From positions 25,371 through 89,370 of the forward strand of contig JADKKC010000015.1 of assembly GCA_016720685.1 (NCBI GenBank): 64,000 nucleotides of DNA, read 5' to 3'. Each line of letters begins with the position of its first letter. Position 1 is the first letter of the stretch. Under the pieces are notes generated by a model. It was not told the origin of the DNA and did not search any database. It was given only the letters and a program-made list of their open reading frames with translations. The DNA is from Zoogloea sp. Lineage in GTDB: Bacteria > Pseudomonadota > Gammaproteobacteria > Burkholderiales > Rhodocyclaceae. Positions 8,574 to 16,641 of this stretch are shown in pieces. A program made the translations under genes and the position numbers.

Positions 8574-8813
8574 ATGGAAAATCTTGAACAGCGCGTTAAA
8601 AAAATCGTTGCCGAACAACTTGGCGTCAACGAATCCGAAATCAAGAACGAATCGTCCTTCGTGGATGATCTTGGCGCCGACTCCCTCGACACCGTCGAGC
8701 TGGTGATGGCCCTTGAAGAAGAGTTCGAGTGCGAAATCCCTGACGAAGAAGCCGAAAAGATCACCAGCGTTCAGCAGGCGATCGACTACGTTTCCGCCCA
8801 TCTCAAGAAGTAA
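8574..8813 (+). CDS. acpP: Acyl carrier protein
   Basis: A 79-residue acidic protein with the phosphopantetheine attachment serine in DDLGADSLDTVELVMALEEE. It carries growing acyl chains for the Fab enzymes; AcpS, encoded at 22732, would activate it. An AAGGAG ribosome-binding site (8561-8566) precedes the ATG. A TAGAAT hexamer at 8521-8526 is a possible -10 element for a promoter giving acpP its usual extra expression. Very low ambiguity. Confidence 0.98.
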   Translation: MENLEQRVKKIVAEQLGVNESEIKNESSFVDDLGADSLDTVELVMALEEEFECEIPDEEAEKITSVQQAIDYVSAHLKK

Positions 8814-8831
8814 GACTCGCAGGAGCCTGCC

Positions 8832-10067
8832 TTGTCCCGTCGCAGAGTTGTCGTAACCGGCCTTGGCGCTGTTTCGCCGGTCGGTAATACCGTTCCTGAA
8901 GCCTGGGATGCCATCACCAACGGGCGTTCGGGCATCGCTCAGATTACCCGTTTCGACACCTCTGCCTTTTCGGCGAAAATTGCCGGAGAGGTAAAGGGCT
9001 TCGATATTGGCGCCTACCTTTCTCCGAAGGAAGCGCGTCGGATGGACGGTTTTATCCATTACGGTCTCGCTGCGGGCATCCAGGCTTTCCGCGACTCCGG
9101 GATCGAGGTGACGGAAGCCAATGCCCACCGGTTCGGCGTGAATATCGGTTCCGGCATTGGCGGTCTGCCGATGATCGAGAATACCCACGACGATTTTCTG
9201 GCAGGTGGTCCGCGCAAGATTTCGCCCTTCTTCATCCCCGGCACGATCATCAACATGATTTCCGGCAATCTGTCGATCATGCTGGGTCTCAAGGGGCCGA
9301 ACCTGGCTGTGGTCACGGCCTGTACCACCGGTCTGCACGCGATCGGGATGAGCGCGCGCATGATCGAGTACGGTGATGCGGACATGATGGTTTGCGGTGG
9401 TGCCGAATCAACGGTAACGCCTCTGGCTGTCGGCGGTTTCGCTTCGGCAAAAGCCCTGTCCACGCGCAATGACGATCCTGCAACGGCCAGCCGGCCGTGG
9501 GACAAGGATCGTGACGGTTTTGTGCTTGGTGAAGGCGCTGGCGTGCTGGTGCTGGAAGAGTACGAACACGCAGTCAAGCGCGGTGCACGTATCTACGCTG
9601 AAATTGCCGGTTTTGGCATGAGCGGTGATGCATACCACATGACCGCTCCGGATACGGATGGTCCGCGACGCAGTATGGTCAATGCGCTGCAGAACGCCAA
9701 GGTCAATCCCGACGAGGTGCAGTACCTCAATGCCCACGGCACCTCGACGCCGCTGGGTGACAAGAACGAAACCGAAGCTATCAAGCTGGCGTTTGGTGCC
9801 GATGTTGCCAAGTCGCTGGTGGTGAACTCCACCAAGTCGATGACGGGCCACCTGCTGGGTGGCGCGGGTGGCCTTGAATCCGTGCTGACGGCCCTGGCTG
9901 TTTATCACCAGGTGTCGCCACCGACGATCAACATTTTCGAGCAGGATCCGGAGTGTGATCTCGATTATTGTGCAAACATTGCCCGGCCAATGAAGATTGA
10001 CGTGGCAGTCAAGAACAATTTCGGGTTTGGTGGTACCAACGGTACCCTGGTGTTCAGGAAGGTTTGA
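8832..10067 (+). CDS. fabF: Beta-ketoacyl-ACP synthase II
   Basis: A 411-residue FabF, the elongating ketosynthase. The catalytic cysteine lies in VVTACTTGLHAIG (about 163) and the two histidines in NAHGTSTPLGD and KSMTGHLLGGAGG. The start is a TTG at 8832 with AGGAG at 8821-8825; no ATG fits the family N-terminus (SRRRVVVTGLG). It closes the plsX-fabH-fabD-fabG-acpP-fabF operon 18 bases after acpP. Confidence 0.96.
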   Translation: MSRRRVVVTGLGAVSPVGNTVPEAWDAITNGRSGIAQITRFDTSAFSAKIAGEVKGFDIGAYLSPKEARRMDGFIHYGLAAGIQAFRDSGIEVTEANAHRFGVNIGSGIGGLPMIENTHDDFLAGGPRKISPFFIPGTIINMISGNLSIMLGLKGPNLAVVTACTTGLHAIGMSARMIEYGDADMMVCGGAESTVTPLAVGGFASAKALSTRNDDPATASRPWDKDRDGFVLGEGAGVLVLEEYEHAVKRGARIYAEIAGFGMSGDAYHMTAPDTDGPRRSMVNALQNAKVNPDEVQYLNAHGTSTPLGDKNETEAIKLAFGADVAKSLVVNSTKSMTGHLLGGAGGLESVLTALAVYHQVSPPTINIFEQDPECDLDYCANIARPMKIDVAVKNNFGFGGTNGTLVFRKV

Positions 10068-10097
10068 CGGCTCTCCGGGGGCGGGAATCCGTACCTC

Positions 10098-10535
10098 GTG
10101 ACCGTCATTGAAATTCAGCCGTCGCGGCTGCTCGTCATCGTGGTGATGGCGATGCACGCCGCGGCGGCTTTTTCGTTTTTGCTGGGTGTTCCCGATGGCG
10201 GGTTGCGTGGGGCGTGCCTCGCGCTGCTGGCCGTGTCCTTGTTTCATTTTCTGCGGGTATGGAGGCGGCGTGGGCCGCGCCGCCTCTGCCTTCAGGATGA
10301 AGGAGGACTGATTGTCGAGCCTGAGGGGGCCGGTGAGCTGGAGGCTCGCTTGCTGCCAGCGACGGTCGTGCTGAATAAGGCCGTCTGGCTGGTGTGGCAG
10401 AAAAGTGCAGCGAAAAAACGCGGAGCGGTGCTGCTTGTATCCGATCAATTGTCGCCAATGCACTGGCGGGCCCTGCAGATATGGGTGCGCCTGCGGGCGA
10501 GGCCGGCAGGCGCACAGCAGGCGGATGGCGCTTAG
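10098..10535 (+). CDS. Small membrane protein, YgfX-like
   Basis: A 145-residue protein from a GTG start. Two hydrophobic helices (about 10-30 and 35-52) are followed by a basic stretch (WRRRGPRRL) and a soluble C-terminal half containing VWLVWQ. This layout and the location beside nadB and the rpoE cluster fit the YgfX family of small inner-membrane proteins, which in E. coli is encoded next to sdhE. The specific function here is unknown. Its last four bases overlap the convergent nadB stop. Confidence 0.6.
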   Translation: MTVIEIQPSRLLVIVVMAMHAAAAFSFLLGVPDGGLRGACLALLAVSLFHFLRVWRRRGPRRLCLQDEGGLIVEPEGAGELEARLLPATVVLNKAVWLVWQKSAAKKRGAVLLVSDQLSPMHWRALQIWVRLRARPAGAQQADGA

Positions 10536-12124
10536 GTCTTGCTGCTGTCGGTGGGGCGCAGAATGGTGTTGCGAGCCTTTGGAAGGACTTCCGGGTAGTC
10601 CCGGCTGAAATGCAGGCCGCGGCTCTCCTTGCGCTTCAAGGCGCTGCGTACGATCAGGTCTGCGGTGACGACGAGGTTGCGCAGCTCGATGAGGTCGTTG
10701 CTGACCCGGAAGTTGCTGTAGAACTCCTCGATTTCGCGGGCCAGCAGGCGAATGCGGTGCTGGGCGCGCTGAAGCCGCTTGTTGGTGCGTACGATCCCGA
10801 CGTAGTCCCACATGAAGCGGCGTAGTTCGTCCCAGTTGTGGGAGATGACGATCGCTTCGTCGGAGTCGGTGACGCGGCTTTCATCCCATTGGGGCAGGGA
10901 GTCGGCCCGGCTGCGGGGATTGGCAAGAATGTCGCTGGCTGCGGCTTCGCTGAAAACCAGGCATTCGAGCAGTGAGTTGCTGGCCAGCCGGTTGGCGCCG
11001 TGCAGACCGGTGCAGGCCGTTTCGCCGATAGCGTAGAGGCCGCTCACGTCGGTGCGGGCGCGAAGGTCGGTGACGATGCCGCCGCACGAGAAATGAGCGG
11101 CGGGTACGACCGGGATCGGCTGCTGGGTGATGTCGATGCCGAGCTCCAGGCAGCGGGCCAGGATGTTCGGGAAATGCTCCTTGAGAAAGTCGGCCGGTTT
11201 GTGGCTGATGTCGAGGAATACGCAGTCGAGGCCGTGCTTCTTCATCTCGAAATCGATGGCGCGGGCGACCACGTCACGAGGCGCGAGCTCCTCGCGACTG
11301 TCGTAGTCCGGCATGAACCGGCTGCCGTCCGGACGGCGCAGCAGGCCGCCTTCGCCGCGCACGGCTTCGGAAATGAGGAAGGACTTTGCTTGCGGGTGGT
11401 AAAGACAGGTTGGGTGGAACTGGATGAACTCCATGTTCGCAACCCGGCAACCTGCCCGCCAGGCCATTGCAACGCCGTCGCCGGTGGCCGTGTCGGGATT
11501 GGTCGTGTAGAGGTAAACCTTGCACGTGCCGCCGGTGGCCAGCACCGTGTGGCTGGCTGAAAAAGTGCGTACTTCATCGTTGGCGATGTCGAGCACGTAG
11601 GCGCCGAGGCAGCCTTCCTCCGGGCGGCCGATCTTTCGCCCGACGATCAGGTCGACCGCAATGTGCTGCTCGAAGATCGCGATGTTCGAGTGGGCCCTAA
11701 CCTGTTCGGTAAGGGTCGCCTGCACGGCAGCACCCGTGGCGTCGGCTGCATGAATGATGCGTCTCTGGCTGTGGCCGCCTTCACGTGTCAGGTGGTAACC
11801 GATGGGGGAGCTGGTGTCGCTGCTGAACGGGACGCCCTGATCGATCAGCCAGCGGATGACGCGGGGCCCGTTTTCGACGACGAAGCGGGTGGCGCTATCG
11901 GAGCACAGGCCGGCTCCGGCCGTAAGCGTGTCGGCAACATGGGCTTCGATGCTGTCGGCGGCCGGGTCGAGCACGGCGGCGATGCCACCCTGGGCCCATG
12001 CGCTGGCGCTGTCTTCCAGTGTTCGTTTGGTAACTATGGCTACCTTGAGGCTGTCGGCGAGGCGCAACGCCAGAGATTGGCCGGCAAGGCCGCTGCCCAA
12101 TATCAAAACATCAAAAGCGGTCAC
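10532..12124 (-). CDS. nadB: L-aspartate oxidase
   Basis: A 530-residue flavoprotein making iminoaspartate for de novo NAD synthesis. FAD motifs are LILGSGLAGQSLALRLAD at the N-terminus and SASAWAQGGIAAVL. The substrate region has EFIQFHPTCLYHP and SEAVRGEGG, and the C-terminal helical domain is complete. The frame is open to 12199, but the GTG at 12124 (VTAFDVLILGSG) gives the conserved start. It is divergent from rpoE, an arrangement common in beta- and gammaproteobacteria. A TATAGT hexamer on the minus strand near 12162-12167 is a possible -10 element. Confidence 0.95.
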   Translation of the reverse strand: MTAFDVLILGSGLAGQSLALRLADSLKVAIVTKRTLEDSASAWAQGGIAAVLDPAADSIEAHVADTLTAGAGLCSDSATRFVVENGPRVIRWLIDQGVPFSSDTSSPIGYHLTREGGHSQRRIIHAADATGAAVQATLTEQVRAHSNIAIFEQHIAVDLIVGRKIGRPEEGCLGAYVLDIANDEVRTFSASHTVLATGGTCKVYLYTTNPDTATGDGVAMAWRAGCRVANMEFIQFHPTCLYHPQAKSFLISEAVRGEGGLLRRPDGSRFMPDYDSREELAPRDVVARAIDFEMKKHGLDCVFLDISHKPADFLKEHFPNILARCLELGIDITQQPIPVVPAAHFSCGGIVTDLRARTDVSGLYAIGETACTGLHGANRLASNSLLECLVFSEAAASDILANPRSRADSLPQWDESRVTDSDEAIVISHNWDELRRFMWDYVGIVRTNKRLQRAQHRIRLLAREIEEFYSNFRVSNDLIELRNLVVTADLIVRSALKRKESRGLHFSRDYPEVLPKARNTILRPTDSSKT

Positions 12125-12337
12125 TTCGGTATTTCCGCGTGGGCAATATTTTGGAAGGCCGACTATAGCATGTGGGCTTGGTCGCACCGAAGCCAACAAA
12201 ACCCTTCGGGCGACTGAACTATGCTGCCGGAGCTGCGGTCAACCCCAGTGCTTTGGCAGGGATTTGCGGTCGCTCGGGTATACTGTGCGGTCTGTGGCCA
12301 ACCGGCCCACGACACACAAGGTATACCTTCCCCGACC

Positions 12338-12937
12338 ATGAGCGATCGCGAAATTGACCAGCAGTTGGTCGAGCGTGTCCAGCGCGGCGACAAGCAGGCT
12401 TTCGGCCTGCTTGTCGCGAAGTATCAGCGCAAGCTCGCCCGGCTTCTGTCGAGATTGATCAGAGATCCCGCCGAAGTGGAGGATGTCGCCCAGGAAACGT
12501 TCATCAAGGCTTACAAGGCTTTGCCGGCTTTTCGTGGAGACAGCGCTTTTTATACATGGCTCTATCGTATCGGGATAAATACCGCCAAGAATTTTCTCGT
12601 TTCGCAAGGCCGGCGCGCACCGACCACGACGGATTTCGATTCCGAGGAGGCCGAGACCTTCGAGGATGCGGATCAGTTGAGGGACAACAACACGCCAGAG
12701 CGTCTGTTGATGACCAAGCAGATCGGCGACACGGTTAATGTGGCGATGGAGGCCCTGCCCGAAGAATTGAGGACGGCGATTGTGTTGCGTGAAATCGAAG
12801 GTTTGAGCTACGAGGAGATCGCCACGATCATGGAGTGCCCTATCGGCACGGTTCGCTCGCGGATTTTCCGTGCGCGGGAAGCTATTTCCGAAAAGCTCAA
12901 GCCGTTGCTCGATACGGCTCCGAACAAGAGGTGGTGA
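12338..12937 (+). CDS. rpoE: RNA polymerase sigma factor RpoE (AlgU type)
   Basis: A 199-residue ECF sigma factor. Region 2 includes DQQLVERVQRGDKQAF and the DVAQETFIKAYKALPAFRGDSAFYTWL segment (written here across region 2.2-2.4); region 4 has LREIEGLSYEEIATIMECPIGTVRSR. RpoE directs transcription of envelope-stress genes and is held by the RseA anti-sigma factor encoded next. The frame is open upstream, but the ATG at 12338 (MSDREIDQQLVERVQ) matches the family start. A TATACT at 12279-12284 is a candidate -10 element; no clear sigma-E-type promoter was found. Confidence 0.96.
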   Translation: MSDREIDQQLVERVQRGDKQAFGLLVAKYQRKLARLLSRLIRDPAEVEDVAQETFIKAYKALPAFRGDSAFYTWLYRIGINTAKNFLVSQGRRAPTTTDFDSEEAETFEDADQLRDNNTPERLLMTKQIGDTVNVAMEALPEELRTAIVLREIEGLSYEEIATIMECPIGTVRSRIFRAREAISEKLKPLLDTAPNKRW

Positions 12938-12941
12938 CACG

Positions 12942-13487
12942 ATGAAAGAAAAGGTTTCGGCCCTGCTGGATGGCGCGCTCGACGATGACGCTTCGTCGCG
13001 CATGCTGGAGTCCCTGAAGCGGGACGGGGCGCTCAGGCGGAATTGGGAAAATTATTGCCTCATCGGGGACGTGCTGCGGGACGAGGATGTGTTGTCCTCA
13101 GACTTTACCCGCAAGGTCATGCAGTGCCTGGAAGACGAACCGACGGTTCTTGCGCCTGTCCGGCGGGACACGGGCAATGGCTGGGTACGTCATCTCATGC
13201 CTATCGCCGCTTCCGTGATGGGGGTGGCTGCAGTTGGCTGGGTTGCAATGACCCTCAATGGGGCCGGTCAGGATTCCATTCAGATGGCCGCCACCAAGGC
13301 GCCAGCGCTTGTGGTGGCTGCGCAGGCGTCAGCGGGGGGGCGAACTGCCGCAGCCAGTGCGTCGGTCGAGTCCACGGAGCGCGAATATCTTTTTGCCCAT
13401 CAGGCAATGGCGCCATCGGCAGCCATGCCCGGCGTGGCGCTTTATGTTCGGACCGTTTCGGATGCCCGTGCAGCCGGTGAAAGATGA
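12942..13487 (+). CDS. rseA: Anti-sigma-E factor RseA (MucA-like)
   Basis: A 181-residue protein four bases after rpoE. The N-terminal segment (MKEKVSALLDGALDD, then RRNWENYCLIGDVLR) is the cytoplasmic sigma-binding domain of the RseA/MucA family. One transmembrane helix follows at about 88-105 (LMPIAASVMGVAAVGWVAM), then an Ala-rich periplasmic tail. RseA binds RpoE at the membrane and is cut by DegS/RseP-type proteases on envelope stress. The periplasmic part is short, as in other betaproteobacteria. ATGA-coupled to rseB. Confidence 0.9.
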   Translation: MKEKVSALLDGALDDDASSRMLESLKRDGALRRNWENYCLIGDVLRDEDVLSSDFTRKVMQCLEDEPTVLAPVRRDTGNGWVRHLMPIAASVMGVAAVGWVAMTLNGAGQDSIQMAATKAPALVVAAQASAGGRTAAASASVESTEREYLFAHQAMAPSAAMPGVALYVRTVSDARAAGER

Positions 13488-14452
13488 AGCATCTTTTCTG
13501 TGTTTTGATGGCTTTTTTTGCCTGGTGCAGTGTCGCATCAGCCCAGGTGCCCACCGATCCCCTGAGTTGGCTGGGGCGAATTTCAAGCGCGGCCCACAAG
13601 CTTAATTACACAGGTACCTTCATTTACCAGAATGGCAAGAGCGTCGAGACTTCTCGAATCGCCCATCTGGTGGATGGCGGGGCTGAGTACGAAAAGCTTG
13701 AGGCGCTGGACGGCAGTCCGCGTGAGGTCGTCCGCAGCAACGAAGAGGTACAGTGCTTTTTACCGGATCAGAAGCTTCTGATCGTTGATCAGTCGTCTGC
13801 CCGGCGCAGTTTTCCCGCCCGTTTGCCGGCATCTCCCAATGTGCTGGCCGAGAATTACCGGATCCGGAAAGGCGAGGTCGTCCGGATTGCGGGGCTGGAG
13901 AGCCAGCAGATCATCCTTGAGCCCAAGGATGACATGCGTTTTGGTCACCACTTCTGGGCCGATGTGGCTTCAGGCCTGTTATTGCGCGCGCGTCTGATCG
14001 GTGAGAAGGGTGAGAGCATCGAGCAGTTCGCGTTCAATGAGGTCCAGATTGGAGCGGCTTTCGACAAGGAAAAGGTCAAGCCGAGCTTCGTGCGCGCCGC
14101 GGACTGGCGGGTCGTCAATGCCCGCGGCAACGAAGTGAGGGTTGAAGATACCGGCTGGGTTTTCAAGAACACGATTCCGGGTTTTCGCCAGGTCGTGTCG
14201 GTGGTGCGTCAGGCACGCAAGTCGCGTGGTGATGCCTACCACGTGGTTTTTTCCGATGGTCTGGCGGCGATTTCAGTCTTCATCGAACCCGCCGCACCGG
14301 CCAAGGGCAGTGCCCAGAGCGGCATGAGCACTTCTGGCGCGGTGAATATCTTCCGACGCACGGTTGCTGACCACTTGATCACTGTTTTGGGCGAAGTGCC
14401 GTCCCAGGCTCTCGTCCGTATCGCCGATGGCGTGGAAATGCGGAAACGCTGA
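13484..14452 (+). CDS. rseB: Sigma-E regulatory protein RseB (MucB)
   Basis: A 322-residue periplasmic protein with a signal peptide (FCVLMAFFAWCSVASA, cleavage about residue 20). The conserved MucB/RseB core begins DPLSWLGRISSAAHKLNYTG and includes GTFIYQNG, and the C-terminal domain contains DGLAAISVFIE. RseB protects RseA from proteolysis and senses lipoprotein or LPS stress. It overlaps rseA by four bases, and its stop shares a base with the rseC start. Confidence 0.93.
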   Translation: MKHLFCVLMAFFAWCSVASAQVPTDPLSWLGRISSAAHKLNYTGTFIYQNGKSVETSRIAHLVDGGAEYEKLEALDGSPREVVRSNEEVQCFLPDQKLLIVDQSSARRSFPARLPASPNVLAENYRIRKGEVVRIAGLESQQIILEPKDDMRFGHHFWADVASGLLLRARLIGEKGESIEQFAFNEVQIGAAFDKEKVKPSFVRAADWRVVNARGNEVRVEDTGWVFKNTIPGFRQVVSVVRQARKSRGDAYHVVFSDGLAAISVFIEPAAPAKGSAQSGMSTSGAVNIFRRTVADHLITVLGEVPSQALVRIADGVEMRKR

Positions 14453-14907
14453 TGCGTGTAAACGGTGTCGTGCTGCGGGTGGAAGGACGGTTTGCGTGGG
14501 TGGATGTGACCGTTTCGCAGGGTTGTGGTCGTTGCAATGAGCCCGGCGGTTGCGGCGGCGTGAATATTGCGCGGCCCTTTGGTGCGTCCAGTCAGGCTGT
14601 GAGGGTTTCCAATGAAATCGGCGTGCAGCCCGGAGAGCAGGTGGACGTTCTGATCGACGATGGTGTGCCGTTGAGAGCCGCGTTGGTCGCCTATGCTTTT
14701 CCGGTGCTCGGTCTTCTTGCTGGTGCAGCCTTGGGCGCCGCGGTGGCGTCGCCGGGCAGCGTGGATCTTTCTGCAGGTGTGGGGGCTGTGGCGGGTGGGT
14801 TTGCCGCGGCGCTGCTCGGACGGCGAAGCGCAGCTTTGCCCAATGTTGACTTGCCGCTTCGTCTTGAGCGGATTCCTGCGTCCGAGGCGGGGGTGTGCGG
14901 ACGATGA
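14452..14907 (+). CDS. rseC: SoxR-reducing/sigma-E regulatory membrane protein RseC
   Basis: A 151-residue protein with an N-terminal cysteine cluster (SQGCGRCNEPGGCGG) followed by two transmembrane helices (about 82-100 and 105-122). This is the RseC/RsxC-associated family: in E. coli RseC sits in the rpoE operon and also assists reduction of the SoxR iron-sulfur cluster. Gene order rpoE-rseA-rseB-rseC is intact here. The stop overlaps the mucD ATG (ATGA at 14904). Confidence 0.9.
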   Translation: MRVNGVVLRVEGRFAWVDVTVSQGCGRCNEPGGCGGVNIARPFGASSQAVRVSNEIGVQPGEQVDVLIDDGVPLRAALVAYAFPVLGLLAGAALGAAVASPGSVDLSAGVGAVAGGFAAALLGRRSAALPNVDLPLRLERIPASEAGVCGR

Positions 14908-16334
14908 ACCTGCCCGTTCCGATGTTGAGAGTTTTCTGTTTTCTGGGACTCGTTTTCTCCCTGTTGATCCCGCAGGCCGGTTACGCCAGGGATTTGCCCG
15001 ACTTTGCCGATCTGGCCGAGCGCCAGGGCTCGGCGGTGGTCAATATCAGCACGACCCAGGCCGGCCGTCAGGGGAAGGGTATTCCGAGCCTGGAAGAAGA
15101 CGACCCCATGTTCGACCTCTTCAGGCGTTTCATACCCCGCACTCCGGGCGCGCCGCGAGCCGAGCCCGACAGTCGTTCGCTCGGGTCGGGTTTCATCGTT
15201 TCGACTGACGGCTATGTCCTCACCAATGCCCATGTGGTCGAGGGGGCCGACGAGATCATCGTCAAGCTCACCGACAAGCGCGAATTCGCCGCGCGCCTGA
15301 TCGGTGCCGATCCGCGCACCGACGTGGCGCTCCTCAAGATCGATGCGAGCGGACTGCCGAGGGTGACGCTGGGTGATCCGGGCAGGCTGCGGGTTGGCGA
15401 CTGGGTCGTGGCCATTGGCTCGCCCTTCGGTTTCGAGAATTCGGTGACGGCAGGTATCGTCAGCGCCAAGGGGCGCTCGCTGCCGCAAGAAAATTTCGTG
15501 CCCTTCATCCAGACCGACGTGGCGATCAATCCGGGCAATTCGGGCGGTCCGCTGTTCAACATGAAAGGTGAAGTGGTTGGAATCAATTCGCAAATCTACA
15601 GCCGGACGGGCGGTTTCATGGGTTTGTCCTTCGCCATTCCCATCGATGTGGCCATGGACGTACAAGGGCAGCTCAAGGCGGGTGGTCGTGTCCAGCGGGG
15701 GCGGATCGGCGTTGTGATCCAGGAGGTTTCCCGCGAACTCGCCGACAGCTTCAAGCTCGGCACGCCGGTCGGGGCGCTGGTCAGCAGCGTGGAAAAGGGC
15801 AGCCCGGCGGACAAGGCCGGCATCGAGCAGGGCGACATCGTCCTGCGCTTCGACCATCGCCCGGTGAGTGTGTCCAGCGACTTGCCGCGGATTGTCGGGA
15901 GCACCCGGCCCGGCAGCAAGGCGCCGGTTCAGGTGTGGCGCCGGGGCGCACTCAAGGAACTCGCGGTCGTCGTGGCCGAGTTGCCCGAAGATCGCGCCCG
16001 CAAGGTGGTGGCAAGGGCGCTGCGCCCGGATGTTGCGCCCAACAAGCTCGGTCTGGCCGTCGTCGAGGCCACGGCCGAGCAGCGCCGCGACGGGCGTCTG
16101 GGGGCCGGTGGCGTTGTCGTGGATGCCTTGCGCAGTGCTTCGGCGCGAGCCTCCGAGATCCAGGCCGGGGACGCGATCCTGGCGCTGATCAGCAAGGGCG
16201 TGCGCATCGATGTCCGTTCTGTGGAGCAGTTCAACCGGGTCGTCGGAGCCCTCGAGGCGGGCCAGACGGTGACCGTGCTGGTGCTGCGCGGCGAGTTCCA
16301 GACCTTTGTTCCCCTGCGAGCCCTTGAGCGCTGA
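14904..16334 (+). CDS. mucD: Periplasmic serine protease MucD/DegQ (HtrA family)
   Basis: A 476-residue HtrA protease with a signal peptide (LRVFCFLGLVFSLLIPQAGYA). The trypsin-like triad is His in LTNAHVVEGADE, Asp in RTDVALLKID and Ser in NPGNSGGPLF. Two PDZ domains follow (about 270-360 and 380-470). It degrades misfolded periplasmic proteins and feeds back on the sigma-E response; placement at the end of rpoE-rseABC matches MucD. The ATG at 14904 overlapping the rseC stop is chosen over a GTG three codons upstream. Confidence 0.95.
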   Translation: MNLPVPMLRVFCFLGLVFSLLIPQAGYARDLPDFADLAERQGSAVVNISTTQAGRQGKGIPSLEEDDPMFDLFRRFIPRTPGAPRAEPDSRSLGSGFIVSTDGYVLTNAHVVEGADEIIVKLTDKREFAARLIGADPRTDVALLKIDASGLPRVTLGDPGRLRVGDWVVAIGSPFGFENSVTAGIVSAKGRSLPQENFVPFIQTDVAINPGNSGGPLFNMKGEVVGINSQIYSRTGGFMGLSFAIPIDVAMDVQGQLKAGGRVQRGRIGVVIQEVSRELADSFKLGTPVGALVSSVEKGSPADKAGIEQGDIVLRFDHRPVSVSSDLPRIVGSTRPGSKAPVQVWRRGALKELAVVVAELPEDRARKVVARALRPDVAPNKLGLAVVEATAEQRRDGRLGAGGVVVDALRSASARASEIQAGDAILALISKGVRIDVRSVEQFNRVVGALEAGQTVTVLVLRGEFQTFVPLRALER

Positions 16335-16575
16335 TTTCGAACTGACGGTACTCAGCCGGGAGTGGTGCCACCTGTGCCACGACCTGCTGGATGCCTTGCG
16401 TCCGTTGCAGCAGGAAATCGGTTTTGCGGTGAAGGTTGTGGACGTGGATGCCTTCCCGGAACTGGAGGCGGTGTGGAACGAGAAGGTGCCGGTGGTGCTG
16501 GCTGGCGAGATTGAGCTGTGTCACTACTTTCTCGACGAAGCCGCGGTCCGTGCTCATTTCCTGCGTATCGGTTAG
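16324..16575 (+). CDS. Glutaredoxin-like protein (DUF836)
   Basis: An 83-residue thioredoxin-fold protein starting at a TTG inside the last codons of mucD; an earlier TTG at 16306 is also possible. The redox motif is C-H-L-C in SREWCHLCHD, and the cis-proline is in NEKVPVVLAG, as in the YruB/DUF836 group. Likely a thiol oxidoreductase in the cytoplasm, with unknown partner. Genes of this type often lie between mucD and lepA in betaproteobacteria. An intrinsic terminator follows. Confidence 0.8.
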   Translation: MSADFELTVLSREWCHLCHDLLDALRPLQQEIGFAVKVVDVDAFPELEAVWNEKVPVVLAGEIELCHYFLDEAAVRAHFLRIG

Positions 16576-16610
16576 AATGCAAGTCTTTGCCAGGCAAACA
16601 AATTTTCTCA

Positions 16611-16633
16611 GGGTGCCCTACGGCACCCTTTTT
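16611..16633 (+). terminator. Intrinsic terminator before lepA
   Basis: GGGTGCC (16611-16617) pairs with GGCACCC (16622-16628), loop CTAC, followed by five T. It would end the rpoE-rseABC-mucD operon nine bases before the lepA ATG, so lepA either has read-through expression or a promoter inside the preceding genes. Confidence 0.8.
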
Positions 16634-16641
16634 CATGGCCT